Shown piece after piece: positions 26,026 to 34,555 of a stretch of 64,000 bases of DNA (position 1 is its first letter; every line of letters starts with the position of its first letter). Origin of the DNA: an uncultured Porphyromonadaceae bacterium. GTDB lineage: Bacteria > Bacteroidota > Bacteroidia > Bacteroidales > Muribaculaceae. The notes beneath the pieces are model-generated. The model was given only the letters and a program-made list of their open reading frames with translations. It did no database searches and was not told where the DNA came from. Location of the stretch: NCBI GenBank assembly GCA_902491515.1, contig CABUIC010000004.1:1-64000 (forward strand). The letters run 5' to 3'. The position numbers and the translations under genes are program-made.

Positions 26026-26523
26026 TTACTTTTGTTGGGTCTGTGCATCCGACCGGGCTTTCTGCTTGTTGAAGCGCCGGTGATGCTTCATCAGTTTTTG
26101 GGTGAACTTTCGTTCGGTGTTTTTGAGGCGTAGTATCTGTCGGTTAGTCAGAATCTTGGTGAATTTGTCGTAGTAGGACTGCTCGATTTCGCCTTCGCGG
26201 AGGCGCTGGGAGAAGATTGCCTGGGCGGCGGCTTCCATCTCGGTGTCGGAAGCGTCCTGTTTGTCGATGATCTTTCGCTCGAGGTCGCGGGTCTCGCTGT
26301 TGAGCTTCATGATTTTGTCCTCCATCTCGTCGTATACGGGGAAGAAATCTCTCTGCTGCTCGCGTGAAAGGTCAAGCTCCTTGGCGATGTAGTCGTGCTT
26401 GTACTGCCGAATCTCGCCTACGAATTTCTCGCGCCTTGCGTCGGAGATGTCCGGCTGGGGGGACTGGGCCTGAGCCGAGAAGGCGAAAAGAGCTATGATG
26501 AAAATAAGAATCCTCTGTTTCAT
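26026..26523 (-). CDS. Spy/CpxP-like periplasmic protein
   Basis: A 165-residue protein with a signal peptide (MKQRILIFIIALFAFSAQAQ). The mature part is almost all charged helix, with DLSREQQRDFFPVYDEMEDK and ILTNRQILRLKNTERKF, resembling the LTxxQ-type repeats of Spy/CpxP and heavy-metal-resistance proteins. It overlaps the upstream anti-sigma-like gene by 4 nt (ATGA), so it is probably a target or modulator of the same envelope stress circuit. Confidence 0.65.
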   Translation of the reverse strand: MKQRILIFIIALFAFSAQAQSPQPDISDARREKFVGEIRQYKHDYIAKELDLSREQQRDFFPVYDEMEDKIMKLNSETRDLERKIIDKQDASDTEMEAAAQAIFSQRLREGEIEQSYYDKFTKILTNRQILRLKNTERKFTQKLMKHHRRFNKQKARSDAQTQQK

Positions 26524-26987
26524 TCTTCTTCTTCAAAACTGATGGACTGGGTGGAGGGGTCGATGAAGCCGGAGAAGTCGAGGCTGTCGATGAGGCCGTC
26601 CTGGGTCATTTCGTCGATAAGGTCCCACTGGTCGACGCCGGCGTCCTCGACGATGTAGTCGAGCATGAAGCGGTCGTCGCTGAAGGCTTCGGCCATGACG
26701 GGGTTTGCGTCCATTGGGCGGAGGTCGCCTGGATGGGAGATCAGGGTGAAGAGCTGGAGCATCAGCCAGATACCGGCGAACATTGCGGCGAGGTAGATGT
26801 AGGGGCGGACTCTCTGCCAGAGAGAGCGCTGAGCGCCGGCAACAGCGATGGAATCGGGGCTTTCGAGCTCGGGGCGCTCGGGCAACGAAGCGGCCATTCG
26901 CCGGGAGAAATCGGCGAAATAGCCCTCGGGCACTGTCATGCCGTCGCGGCGCCGGGCTTTGTCGAGGATGTCTGTGCTTTGCTTCAT
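26520..26987 (-). CDS. Single-pass membrane protein, probable anti-sigma factor
   Basis: A 155-residue protein. A short cytoplasmic N-terminal part with VPEGYFADFSRRMAASLPE, one membrane helix (YIYLAAMFAGIWLMLQLFTL, about residues 57-77) and an acidic C-terminal domain. This layout and its place after an ECF sigma gene are typical of Bacteroidetes anti-sigma proteins, but it has no recognisable zinc motif. The gap to the sigma gene is 218 nt and contains a REP-like repeat and a GGAGCC hairpin, which is unusual for such a pair. Confidence 0.6.
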   Translation of the reverse strand: MKQSTDILDKARRRDGMTVPEGYFADFSRRMAASLPERPELESPDSIAVAGAQRSLWQRVRPYIYLAAMFAGIWLMLQLFTLISHPGDLRPMDANPVMAEAFSDDRFMLDYIVEDAGVDQWDLIDEMTQDGLIDSLDFSGFIDPSTQSISFEEEE

Positions 26988-27104
26988 TGTTCGATTGCTT
27001 AAGAGAGAGGAGAATGGGAGCCTTTTGGCTCCGTTTTACTTTTAAGACTCGGAAAGGGGAGGATGGTTTAAGAGGATATAAGTTAAAATCCGTTAAATGG
27101 TTTT

Positions 27105-27190
27105 GGCGGGGCTTCCTCGCAACGGCCCTCCGGATAACTGACGGCGGGGGAGGCGCGGGCGCTTCGCTGGCGCCTTGGGGAAAGGCGGGG
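27105..27190 (+). repeat. REP-like element copy 4 (modules A and C)
   Basis: Module A (cgcaacggccctccggataactgacgg) is followed directly by the module C hairpin (ggaggcgcgggcgcttcgctggcgcc). It separates the ECF sigma gene from its probable anti-sigma gene. Confidence 0.85.
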
Positions 27191-27205
27191 AGCTTTTTGC
27201 TTTTT

Positions 27206-27763
27206 TTAGTCTTCGCCGGAGAAGAATTGCTCGATTTTTTTTACGGCGAGGTGGTAGGAGGCTTTGAGGGCGCCGACGGTTGTGCCGAGGATTTCGGAGA
27301 TTGCCTCGTATTTCATGTCGTCGTAGTACTTCATGTTGAAGACGAGGCGCTGTTTCTCGGGGAGTGTTGCCACGGCTTGGCGGAGGCGGAGGGCGAGGCT
27401 GTCGCCGTCGATGTCTTTGTCGGCTTCGATGGTGTTTATGAGTGCGGCTTCCTGGTCGTCAAGAGATAGGTTCGCGCGCTTGCGTTCACGCGCGAGGAAG
27501 GTAATGCTCTCGTTGATTGCGATTTTGTAGAGCCAAGTCGAGAGTTTGGCGTCGCCCCGGAAGTTCTCGATGGAGCTCCATGCCTTGATAAAGGTGTTCT
27601 GGAGGAGGTCGTTTGCGTCGTCGTGGTTCTGGACCATACGACGGATCTGCCAATAGAGGGGCTCACTGAAGAGATTAATCACCTCAGTGAATGCCTGACG
27701 GACGGTTTTTGGGTCTCTCAGGCGGCCGACGAGCTCGTCGGAAGGAACGGGCATTTCTGGCAT
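27206..27763 (-). CDS. ECF RNA polymerase sigma factor
   Basis: A 185-residue sigma-70 family protein with region 2 (NHDDANDLLQNTFIKAW, then STWLYKIAINESI) and region 4 (YEAISEILGTTVGALKASYHLAVKKIEQF). The ATG at 27763 lies 7 nt after a TATCTTTG promoter element; an in-frame ATG at 27754 gives an alternative start. It is followed by a membrane protein and a Spy-like protein, which suggests an envelope stress circuit. Confidence 0.92.
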   Translation of the reverse strand: MPEMPVPSDELVGRLRDPKTVRQAFTEVINLFSEPLYWQIRRMVQNHDDANDLLQNTFIKAWSSIENFRGDAKLSTWLYKIAINESITFLARERKRANLSLDDQEAALINTIEADKDIDGDSLALRLRQAVATLPEKQRLVFNMKYYDDMKYEAISEILGTTVGALKASYHLAVKKIEQFFSGED

Positions 27764-27770
27764 TACGGTT

Positions 27771-27778
27771 CAAAGATA
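27771..27778 (-). promoter_or_regulatory. -7 promoter element at the ECF sigma start
   Basis: The minus strand reads TATCTTTG, an exact consensus match. The transcript would begin within a few nt of the ATG at 27763, so it is leaderless or has a very short leader. Confidence 0.65.
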
Positions 27779-27821
27779 ATAAAAACATTCGGAAAAAGCG
27801 ATAAAAAAAATCTTAAACGTG

Positions 27822-27829
27822 TAATTTTG
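27822..27829 (+). promoter_or_regulatory. -7 promoter element for the second ABC efflux operon
   Basis: TAATTTTG on the plus strand; predicted start near 27835 and a leader of about 75 nt to the ATG at 27910. A 10-bp palindrome TTACGCGTAA (27880-27889) lies in the leader. Confidence 0.5.
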
Positions 27830-27909
27830 GGGCGCCGAGGTGCGTCATATATGATGAAAAAAGTAAAAATCTACATCTATTACGCGTAATTGCCACGTAT
27901 TCAACAGCT

Positions 27910-28608
27910 ATGTCAACAATGATAAGCCTACGGGACGTAAACAAGACCTACCCGGGCGCTGTTCCGCTCCATGTTCTCAAGGGCATCGACCTTGAAATCG
28001 CGAAAGGGGAGCTTGTGAGCATCATGGGCGCTTCGGGTTCGGGGAAATCCACACTTCTGAACATTCTCGGGATTCTCGACAACTACGATTCGGGGGAGTA
28101 CCGTCTTGACGGCACGCTTATCCGCGATCTGAGCGAGAACCGTGCGGCGGAATACCGCAACCGAATGATAGGCTTCGTGTTCCAGAGCTTCAATCTCATC
28201 AACTACAAGAACGCGCTTGAGAATGTGGCGCTTCCGCTGTTCTACCAGGGGGTGTCGCGGAGCAAGCGCAACGCCCTGGCGATGGAGCAGCTTGAGCGGA
28301 TGGGTCTTGCGGACAGGTCGCATCACCTTCCCGGGGAGCTGTCCGGCGGCCAGAAGCAGAGGGTGGCGATAGCCCGCGCGCTGATAACGAAGCCTTCGAT
28401 AATCCTGGCGGACGAGCCGACGGGCGCGCTTGACTCGCGGACGTCGGCGGACGTGATGCAGATATTCAAGGACCTGAACCGGGAGGAGGGCATGACGATA
28501 GTAATCGTGACGCACGACCCGGGAGTGGGCGCCCAGACGGACAGGCTGATACGCATATCCGACGGCGTGATAGTCCCTGACAGTCCCAAAATCGTGACGG
28601 AGGCCTGA
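27910..28608 (+). CDS. ABC transporter ATP-binding protein (MacB type)
   Basis: A 232-residue ATPase with Walker A (GASGSGKST), FVFQSF Q-loop, signature LSGGQKQRVAIARA, Walker B (IILADEPTGALDS) and H-loop (IVTHDPGVG). It is paralogous to the ATPase at 17217 but belongs to an operon with a different gene order. The next gene starts 2 nt after its stop. Confidence 0.94.
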   Translation: MSTMISLRDVNKTYPGAVPLHVLKGIDLEIAKGELVSIMGASGSGKSTLLNILGILDNYDSGEYRLDGTLIRDLSENRAAEYRNRMIGFVFQSFNLINYKNALENVALPLFYQGVSRSKRNALAMEQLERMGLADRSHHLPGELSGGQKQRVAIARALITKPSIILADEPTGALDSRTSADVMQIFKDLNREEGMTIVIVTHDPGVGAQTDRLIRISDGVIVPDSPKIVTEA

Positions 28609-28610
28609 AA

Positions 28611-29837
28611 ATGTTAGACTTGTTAGCGGAAATACGTCAGGCCCTCGGGCACAACAAGCTGAGGACGGCACTGACGGGTCTGTCGGTGAGCTGGGGCATT
28701 TTCATGCTCATCGTGCTCCTGAGCATGGCCCGCGGAGTGACGAACAGCTTCGAGGAGAACATGGCGGGGACGTCGAGCGCGCGCATTACCATCTGGGGCG
28801 GCATGACCTCGAAGCCCTACAAGGGGAACCGCGAGGGGCGTTCGATAGACTTCAAGGACAAGGATATGAGCACACTTCAGTCGGAGCATCCGGACTTCAC
28901 GGCGAGCGTGAGTTCGGAAATCAACGGCCCGACGGTGATGATATCCTCGGGGCGGCAGAGCGTGCAGTCGTCCTACTCGGGTGTCTTCCCGGAGTATCTG
29001 AGGAACATGGGCTTCAAGAAGATGACCTCGGGGCGCAATTTCAGCGCCCACGACCTAAGTTCGCGGGCGAAGGTGATGATTCTTCCCCAGGAATACGCCA
29101 CACAGCTTTTTCCGGATAATCCGGCGGGGGCCGTGGGCGAGCGAGTGAGCCTTGAAGGCCTGTCGTTCAAGGTTGTCGGGGTGTACGAGGGGCGCTGGAT
29201 GCGCTCGATTTTCATACCCTTCACCACGGCTCAGATGATGAGCAAGGAGAAGGACGACGTGGGGGCTCTGACCGTGAATCTCCGGAACGTCAGGACGGCG
29301 GAGGACGGGAGCCGGGCCGAGGAGGGGATACGTCAGACCCTCGCGCAGACCCACAACTTCGACCCCGCAGACGAGAGCGCCGTCTGGATCGCCAACCGCT
29401 TCAACAACAGTCTCCAGAGCCAGACGGCCATGGGGATACTGAACACGGCGGTGTGGATTCTCGGGATGCTGACGCTGCTGACGGGCGTCGTGGGGATAAG
29501 CAATATAATGTTCGTGAGTGTGCGCGAGCGCACGCACGAGATAGGCATCCGGCGGGCCATCGGCGCGAAGCCTCGTGCGATACTTACGCAGGTGATAGCC
29601 GAGAGTGTGGCGATAACGGTGCTGTTCGGCTATATAGGCATAGTTTTCGGAACGGCCGTGAGCCAGCTGCTGGCGATGGTTCTTTCGTCGGTGGAGTTCC
29701 TGAAGAATCCGACGGTGAGCCTTTCGATAGCTGTGGAGGTGACGGTGGTGCTTGTCATCGCCGGTGCGCTGGCGGGACTCTTCCCGGCTATGCGCGCCCT
29801 GAAAGTTAAACCCGTAGAAGCCCTGAGAGACGAATGA
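28611..29837 (+). CDS. ABC transporter permease, MacB type (first of pair)
   Basis: A 408-residue protein with an N-terminal helix (ALTGLSVSWGIFMLIVLLSMA), a periplasmic MacB_PCD domain (about 45-275) and three FtsX helices. The coupling segment VRERTHEIGIRRAIGAKPRAIL is close to that of MacB. It overlaps the next permease by 4 nt (ATGA). Confidence 0.92.
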   Translation: MLDLLAEIRQALGHNKLRTALTGLSVSWGIFMLIVLLSMARGVTNSFEENMAGTSSARITIWGGMTSKPYKGNREGRSIDFKDKDMSTLQSEHPDFTASVSSEINGPTVMISSGRQSVQSSYSGVFPEYLRNMGFKKMTSGRNFSAHDLSSRAKVMILPQEYATQLFPDNPAGAVGERVSLEGLSFKVVGVYEGRWMRSIFIPFTTAQMMSKEKDDVGALTVNLRNVRTAEDGSRAEEGIRQTLAQTHNFDPADESAVWIANRFNNSLQSQTAMGILNTAVWILGMLTLLTGVVGISNIMFVSVRERTHEIGIRRAIGAKPRAILTQVIAESVAITVLFGYIGIVFGTAVSQLLAMVLSSVEFLKNPTVSLSIAVEVTVVLVIAGALAGLFPAMRALKVKPVEALRDE

Positions 29838-31090
29838 AACTGACAATATTCGACATCGACAACTGGAAGGAAATCGGCGCGACGCTCGCGCGGAACAAGA
29901 CGCGGACCTTCCTCACGGGGTTCGGCATTTTCTGGGGTGTGGCCATGCTTGCGCTGCTGATGGGCGGCGCGAGGGCGACCCAGACCGCTCTTAGCAGCAA
30001 TTTCCGGGGTTTCGCCACGAATTCGGGGGGCATGTTCGCCAACACGACCACGATGCCCTACAAGGGCCTTGCGAAAGGACGCACCTGGCGCATGGACCTG
30101 ACGGACGTGGAGCGCATACGGCAGACCGTTCCGGAGCTGAAGGCGGTAGTGCCGGTGTTCCAGAGCTGGGGGCAGGCCTCGTGCCGCAACGGGCGCTACT
30201 CCTACGCGGGGTCGGCGTTGGGGGCGGTACCCGAATATGTGGAAATCAATGCGCCGCTGATACTCTCCGGGCGCTTCATCAATGAGGCCGACGAGGCCAT
30301 GGCGCGCAAGGTGGTCGTACTCGGCAAGAAAATCGTCAACGAAATCTTCCCGGGCACTCCGGACCCCGTGGGGCGGAGCGTGCTTGTGAACGGCGTGACT
30401 TACTCCGTCATAGGAGTAGCCGTCGACCAGGGAGAGGTGAACCTGAACGGCAGAATCGACGAGACCGTGGTGATGCCTTCGGCTACCTTCCGCAAGGCCT
30501 TCGCGCGGGCCGACAAGGTTGACCTCATCACCTTTGTGGCGCGCGACGGGGTGAAAATCCGCGACCTTATGCCGCGCATCCGCTCGACTCTTTACAGGCG
30601 TCACAATATCAATCCTGCCGACGAGAGCGCGCTGTGGATGATGGACATCTCTGAGATGTTCGAGAACGTGGACTCTCTTTTCGCGGGCGTGAACTTTCTG
30701 GCTCTGTTCATCGGAGCGTCGACTCTGCTCGCGGGAATAATAGGCATCGGCAACATCATGTGGGTTATCGTGAAGGAGCGGACGCAGGAGATAGGCATCC
30801 GGCGTGCCATCGGGGCGAAGCCGCGCGACATCGTGGCTCAGGTTCTTTCCGAAGGTGCGGTGCTGACGCTGGTTGCCGGTGTGGCCGGGATATTCTTCTC
30901 GGCGGCGGTTCTCGGCATAGCCAATTATGCGATAAGCAAGGGCAGCACCGGAACGACGAGCCTGCAGATGAGCTTCGGCTCGTCGATGGCCATACTCGCC
31001 ACCTTCATGGTGCTGGGCATCCTCGCAGGCCTCGTTCCTTCGCTGAAAGCCATGAAAATCAAGCCTATCGAGGCGCTAAACGACAAATAA
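29834..31090 (+). CDS. ABC transporter permease, MacB type (second of pair)
   Basis: A 418-residue relative of the preceding gene, with the same helix pattern and coupling segment VKERTQEIGIRRAIGAKPRDIV. The near-identical coupling loop in both suggests recent duplication and that both contact the same ATPase. A MacB-like heterodimer is inferred. The adaptor gene follows 13 nt later. Confidence 0.92.
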   Translation: MKLTIFDIDNWKEIGATLARNKTRTFLTGFGIFWGVAMLALLMGGARATQTALSSNFRGFATNSGGMFANTTTMPYKGLAKGRTWRMDLTDVERIRQTVPELKAVVPVFQSWGQASCRNGRYSYAGSALGAVPEYVEINAPLILSGRFINEADEAMARKVVVLGKKIVNEIFPGTPDPVGRSVLVNGVTYSVIGVAVDQGEVNLNGRIDETVVMPSATFRKAFARADKVDLITFVARDGVKIRDLMPRIRSTLYRRHNINPADESALWMMDISEMFENVDSLFAGVNFLALFIGASTLLAGIIGIGNIMWVIVKERTQEIGIRRAIGAKPRDIVAQVLSEGAVLTLVAGVAGIFFSAAVLGIANYAISKGSTGTTSLQMSFGSSMAILATFMVLGILAGLVPSLKAMKIKPIEALNDK

Positions 31091-31103
31091 CATTCTACAT
31101 CAT

Positions 31104-32198
31104 ATGAAAAAATTCTTCAAAATCCTACTCTGGACGCTTGTGGGGCTGATATTTGCCGGCACATTCGTCTATCTCTTCCTCAACTCGCGGCCCAAGGAGA
31201 CGAGCTACGAGACGGTGAAGCCCGAAGTCGGCACGGTTGAACGCACAACGGTGCTTACGGGCAAAATCGAACCCCGCGACGAAATCGAAATCAAGCCCCA
31301 GATTTCGGGCATCATCAGCGAGATACTCGTCGAGGCGGGAGACCACGTGAACAACGGCGACATCATCGCCAAAATCAAGATAATCCCGGAGGAAGCCCAG
31401 CTTTCGAGCGCGGAAAGCCGCGTGAAGGTAGCTGAAATCAACCTGGAGCAGGCGCGTCTGACCTACGAGCGCACGAAGGCTCTGTACGACAAGAAGTACG
31501 AGAGCCGGGAGAAGTACGAGAGCGACAGGGCGGCCTGGCAGAATGCCGTCCAGGACCTTGAGCAGGCCCGCGACCAGCTGACTATCGTGCGCGACGGCGT
31601 GTCGGCGGCGAATGCCCAGGGGTCGAACACGCTTGTGCGCTCGACGGTGACGGGCGTGGTGCTCGAGGTGCCCGTTAAGGTGGGTTCGTCGGTAATCCAG
31701 GCCAATACCTTCAACGACGGCACGACGATAGCCAAGGTGGCCGACATGACAGACCTGATATTCAAGGGCAAAATTGACGAGACGGAGGTGGACCTTCTCC
31801 GCGAGGGCATGCCTGCGCGCATCTCCATCGGCGCCATCCCCGGGAGCGACTTCCCGGCCACGGTCGAGAAAATCGCGCCGATGGCCTCCGATGACAACGG
31901 GACGAACACCTTCGAGGTGAAGGCTGCGCTCGGCGAGGGCGAGCTCTCGAAGCTCCGCGCGGGCTACAGCGCGAACGCCACGGTGATATTGGAGAAGGCG
32001 GAGAACGCGCTGACCATCCCCGAGAGCGTAATCGAGTATGCCGGGGACTCGGCCTTCGTCTATGTTTTGGCTGACTCCGTCGGGAAGCAGAACTTTACGC
32101 GCACACAGGTGACGACGGGCATCTCCGACGGCATCAAGGTGGAAATCAAGGAGTCGAAACTCAGCACGTCAAGCGCTCTCCGCGGCAATCAGAAATAA
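31104..32198 (+). CDS. Periplasmic adaptor subunit (MacA type)
   Basis: A 364-residue adaptor with an N-terminal anchor (ILLWTLVGLIFAGTFVYLFL), lipoyl halves (RDEIEIKPQISGIISEILVEAGDHVNNGDIIAKI ... NTLVRSTVTGVVLEVPVKVG), a short alpha-hairpin (about 95-165) and a beta-barrel. The channel gene starts 1 nt after its stop. It links the permease pair to the outer-membrane channel. Confidence 0.92.
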   Translation: MKKFFKILLWTLVGLIFAGTFVYLFLNSRPKETSYETVKPEVGTVERTTVLTGKIEPRDEIEIKPQISGIISEILVEAGDHVNNGDIIAKIKIIPEEAQLSSAESRVKVAEINLEQARLTYERTKALYDKKYESREKYESDRAAWQNAVQDLEQARDQLTIVRDGVSAANAQGSNTLVRSTVTGVVLEVPVKVGSSVIQANTFNDGTTIAKVADMTDLIFKGKIDETEVDLLREGMPARISIGAIPGSDFPATVEKIAPMASDDNGTNTFEVKAALGEGELSKLRAGYSANATVILEKAENALTIPESVIEYAGDSAFVYVLADSVGKQNFTRTQVTTGISDGIKVEIKESKLSTSSALRGNQK

Positions 32199-32199
32199 G

Positions 32200-33501
32200 A
32201 TGAAAAAGACCATTCTCCTACTCTCCGCGGCCCTCGGGGCCGCACCCTTCGCCGGCGCCGAGCGGTGGAGTCTCGAGCGCTGTGTGGATTATGCGATAGA
32301 GCACAATATCTCTGTCCGCTCGGCGGAACTGCAGGTGCAGTCGGGCCGCGACAATGTCGACGCCGCGAAGGACGCCTTCCTTCCGACGCTTGACGCCTCG
32401 GCGTCGCAGACCTTCAACTTCGGGCGCGGCCTGACGGCGGAGAATATCTACGCCAACCGCAATACGTCGGGCTTCCAGTGGGGGGTGAACTTCAATCTGC
32501 CTCTCTTCCAGGGGCTGGCGGACGTGCGGCGGCTGAAGATGCAGCGCTCGACGCTCAGGCAGCTGCTTTACGAGCACGAGGCGGCGAAGGACAATGTGGC
32601 GCTGAACGTCATCTCGCAGTACCTTCAGGTGTTATACAGCCGGGAGGTTGAGGCGAGCGCGGCCTCGCAGGTTGACTTCTCGGCCTATGAGGTGGAGCGC
32701 CAGCGGGCTCTCGTGGCCGAGGGTAAGGTGGCGGAAGCTGACCTCTACGACGCGGAGGCGCAGGCTGCGCAGGACCGGCTTCAGCTCGTGACGGCGCAGA
32801 ACGACACGCAGATGGCGCTGGTGAACCTCGCGAACCTTCTTCAGCTCAAGGGTGTGGACGGCTTCGACGTGGAGGCTCTTCCGGATGCGGAGCCTGTGCT
32901 TCCGCGGCCCGAGATGGTGTTCTCGGAGGCCATGAGTGTGAACCACGGCATTCTCGGGGCGCGTCAGGCCGTGACGGTGGCGGACGAGGGTGTGGCCGTG
33001 GCGAAGTCGGGCTATATTCCCACGCTGAGTTTCAACGCGGGCCTGGGTTCGAGCTATTATTACCTCAAGGGGCTTCAGAACGACAGTTTCGGCGACCAGA
33101 TGCGCCACAACTACTCGACGTATCTCGGATTCTCGCTGCGCATTCCCCTCTTCGATGCATTCTCGACGCGGAACAACGTGCGGGCGGCAAAGGTGAACCG
33201 GCTGAATGCGCAGCTCCGGCTCGAGGAGCGTGAGACGGAGCTTTACACGAATATCCAGCTTGCCTATTATCAGGCTCTCGGGGCGCAGGAGCGCTGGCTG
33301 ACTTCGGGGGAGACGCTGGAGAAGACGCGTCTTTCCTTCGAGGCCACGAGGGAGAAGTACAATCTCGGGCGCGCGACGCCTCAGGACTTCGAGCAGGCGA
33401 AGAACAATCTTTTCCGCACGGAGGTGAGCCGCATCCAGGCGCATTACGAGTATCTTCTGCGGACCCGGATTCTGGAGTTCTACAGGAGCAACAGGCTTTA
33501 G
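32200..33501 (+). CDS. TolC-like outer-membrane efflux channel
   Basis: A 433-residue OEP protein with a signal peptide (MKKTILLLSAALGAAPFAGA). Paired OEP repeats are visible: WSLERCVDYAIEHNISVRSAELQVQSGRDNV near the N-terminus and KYNLGRATPQDFEQAKNNLF near the C-terminus. It is the last gene of the second efflux operon. A terminator follows at about 33635-33662. Confidence 0.92.
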   Translation: MKKTILLLSAALGAAPFAGAERWSLERCVDYAIEHNISVRSAELQVQSGRDNVDAAKDAFLPTLDASASQTFNFGRGLTAENIYANRNTSGFQWGVNFNLPLFQGLADVRRLKMQRSTLRQLLYEHEAAKDNVALNVISQYLQVLYSREVEASAASQVDFSAYEVERQRALVAEGKVAEADLYDAEAQAAQDRLQLVTAQNDTQMALVNLANLLQLKGVDGFDVEALPDAEPVLPRPEMVFSEAMSVNHGILGARQAVTVADEGVAVAKSGYIPTLSFNAGLGSSYYYLKGLQNDSFGDQMRHNYSTYLGFSLRIPLFDAFSTRNNVRAAKVNRLNAQLRLEERETELYTNIQLAYYQALGAQERWLTSGETLEKTRLSFEATREKYNLGRATPQDFEQAKNNLFRTEVSRIQAHYEYLLRTRILEFYRSNRL

Positions 33502-33514
33502 AGGCGGGGCTTTC

Positions 33515-33630
33515 GGCGGGGCTTGCACGCAACCGCCCTCCGGATAACTGACGGCGGCACTGAACCTCCATCCGGATAACAGACGGCGGGGGAGGCGCGG
33601 GCGCTTCGCTGGCGCCTTTTGGGGGCGGGT
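33515..33630 (+). repeat. REP-like element copy 5 (modules A, B and C)
   Basis: This is the most complete copy: module A (cgcaaccgccctccggataactgacgg), module B (cggcactgaacctccatccggataacagacgg) and module C (ggaggcgcgggcgcttcgctggcgcc) with a TTTTGGGGG tail. A and B share their ends (TCCGGATAACTGACGG), so they look like two diverged copies of one unit. Confidence 0.9.
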
Positions 33631-33634
33631 TTCT

Positions 33635-33662
33635 GCGGGGCTTTTTGGCCCCGTTCTTTTTG
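33635..33662 (+). terminator. Intrinsic terminator after the second efflux operon
   Basis: CGGGGC (33636-33641) pairs with GCCCCG (33648-33653) over a T-rich 6-nt loop, followed by TTCTTTTT. Confidence 0.7.
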
Positions 33663-33767
33663 CTGATTTTTTGTTACAAAGCAATTGCGGAATGGAGACG
33701 GATGGATGTGGTTTTTATAGATGTACCAAAGTTGTAACAATTATTGCGGATTTTAAGGGGTTGATTA

Positions 33768-33794
33768 TTAGCTGATATAGCTGGTTTGGTTAAT
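33768..33794. repeat. 9-bp tandem array, three TTAGCTGAT-type units
   Basis: TTAGCTGAT, ATAGCTGGT, TTGGTTAAT in register, within an AT-rich leader upstream of the solitary ECF sigma gene. The units decay from left to right. The surrounding 428-bp gap (33502-33929) contains no gene. Confidence 0.6.
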
Positions 33795-33829
33795 TTATTT
33801 CTGAGATTAAGACTTATTAACATTAAAAA

Positions 33830-33861
33830 TTTGTGGAGGGGAATTTTTAGGGCTAATTTTG
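33830..33861 (+). promoter_or_regulatory. Full -33/-7 promoter for the solitary ECF sigma gene
   Basis: TTTG at 33830-33833, a 20-nt spacer and TAATTTTG at 33854-33861. The predicted start near 33867 gives a 60-nt leader that contains an A-rich run. Confidence 0.75.
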
Positions 33862-33929
33862 GGGGGTCAAACAAAAAAAAGACACATCTGAAACCTCGAA
33901 AAAACTGACCACCTAAAAACTTCACGATT

Positions 33930-34433
33930 ATGGCAAGCGCAAAATTTCAATCCAATCTTATGAGCCTTCAGTCGAATATGCTCAATTTCGCCTATATGCT
34001 GACTTCTAACCGGGACGATGCCTACGATCTTCTGCAGGAAACGACGCTCAAGGCTCTTGACAATGAAGACAAGTACACAGAGGGTACGAATCTTAAAGGA
34101 TGGGTTTTCACCATCATGCGCAATCTGTTTATCAACAACTACCGCCGCGTGTCACGCGCCGCTACGATTGTTGACACGACAGATAACCAGTATCTTATCA
34201 ATCTGCCGGCAGAAAGCGCCCACGAGACTCCGGAGGGCACGCTGACGGCCAATGAAATTACGGCGGAAATCAATTCATTCGCCGATGAGTACCGCATTCC
34301 GTTCTCGATGCACGTAGCTGGCTACAAGTACGAGGAAATCGCCAAGGAAATGAATCTGCCGCTGGGGACGGTGAAGAGCCGCATCTTCGCTGCCCGCAAG
34401 CGCCTTCAGGAGCGTTTCGCGGACTACCGCTGA
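33930..34433 (+). CDS. ECF RNA polymerase sigma factor (solitary)
   Basis: A 167-residue sigma factor: region 2 (NRDDAYDLLQETTLKAL ... LKGWVFTIMRNLFINNYRR) and region 4 (YKYEEIAKEMNLPLGTVKSRIFAARKRLQ). It is flanked by its own promoter and a strong terminator, with no anti-sigma gene beside it, so its control must lie elsewhere. Close relatives are widespread as housekeeping-like ECF factors in Bacteroidetes (family knowledge). Confidence 0.93.
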   Translation: MASAKFQSNLMSLQSNMLNFAYMLTSNRDDAYDLLQETTLKALDNEDKYTEGTNLKGWVFTIMRNLFINNYRRVSRAATIVDTTDNQYLINLPAESAHETPEGTLTANEITAEINSFADEYRIPFSMHVAGYKYEEIAKEMNLPLGTVKSRIFAARKRLQERFADYR

Positions 34434-34464
34434 AGCCCCTCGCCGCTTGCCGACAAGCTATTCG

Positions 34465-34500
34465 CCCCCGCGACTCCGAGCCCGGAGCCGCGGGGGTGGC
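34465..34500 (+). terminator. GC-rich terminator hairpin after the ECF sigma gene
   Basis: CCCCCGCG (34465-34472) with CGCGGGGG (34489-34496), and an inner CTCCG/CGGAG stem separated by a one-base mismatch. The T tract after it is short (TGGCTTTTG). Confidence 0.7.
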
Positions 34501-34518
34501 TTTTGACGGGCGTATAAA

Positions 34519-34554
34519 ACTTATAAGACTTATGAGATTTATAAGACTTATACC
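34519..34554. repeat. 9-bp tandem array, four ACTTATAAG-type units
   Basis: ACTTATAAG, ACTTATGAG, ATTTATAAG, ACTTATACC, each exactly 9 bp, lying between the sigma terminator and the stop of the convergent DUF2284 gene. The period matches the TTAGCTNAN arrays but the unit sequence differs. Confidence 0.8.
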
Positions 34555-34555
34555 C

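Noticed and set aside
33065..33571. Minus-strand frame starting MEVQCRRQ
   Set aside because: It starts in a REP-like element (module B read backwards gives MEVQ) and then runs antisense to the TolC-like gene; it is a repeat artefact.
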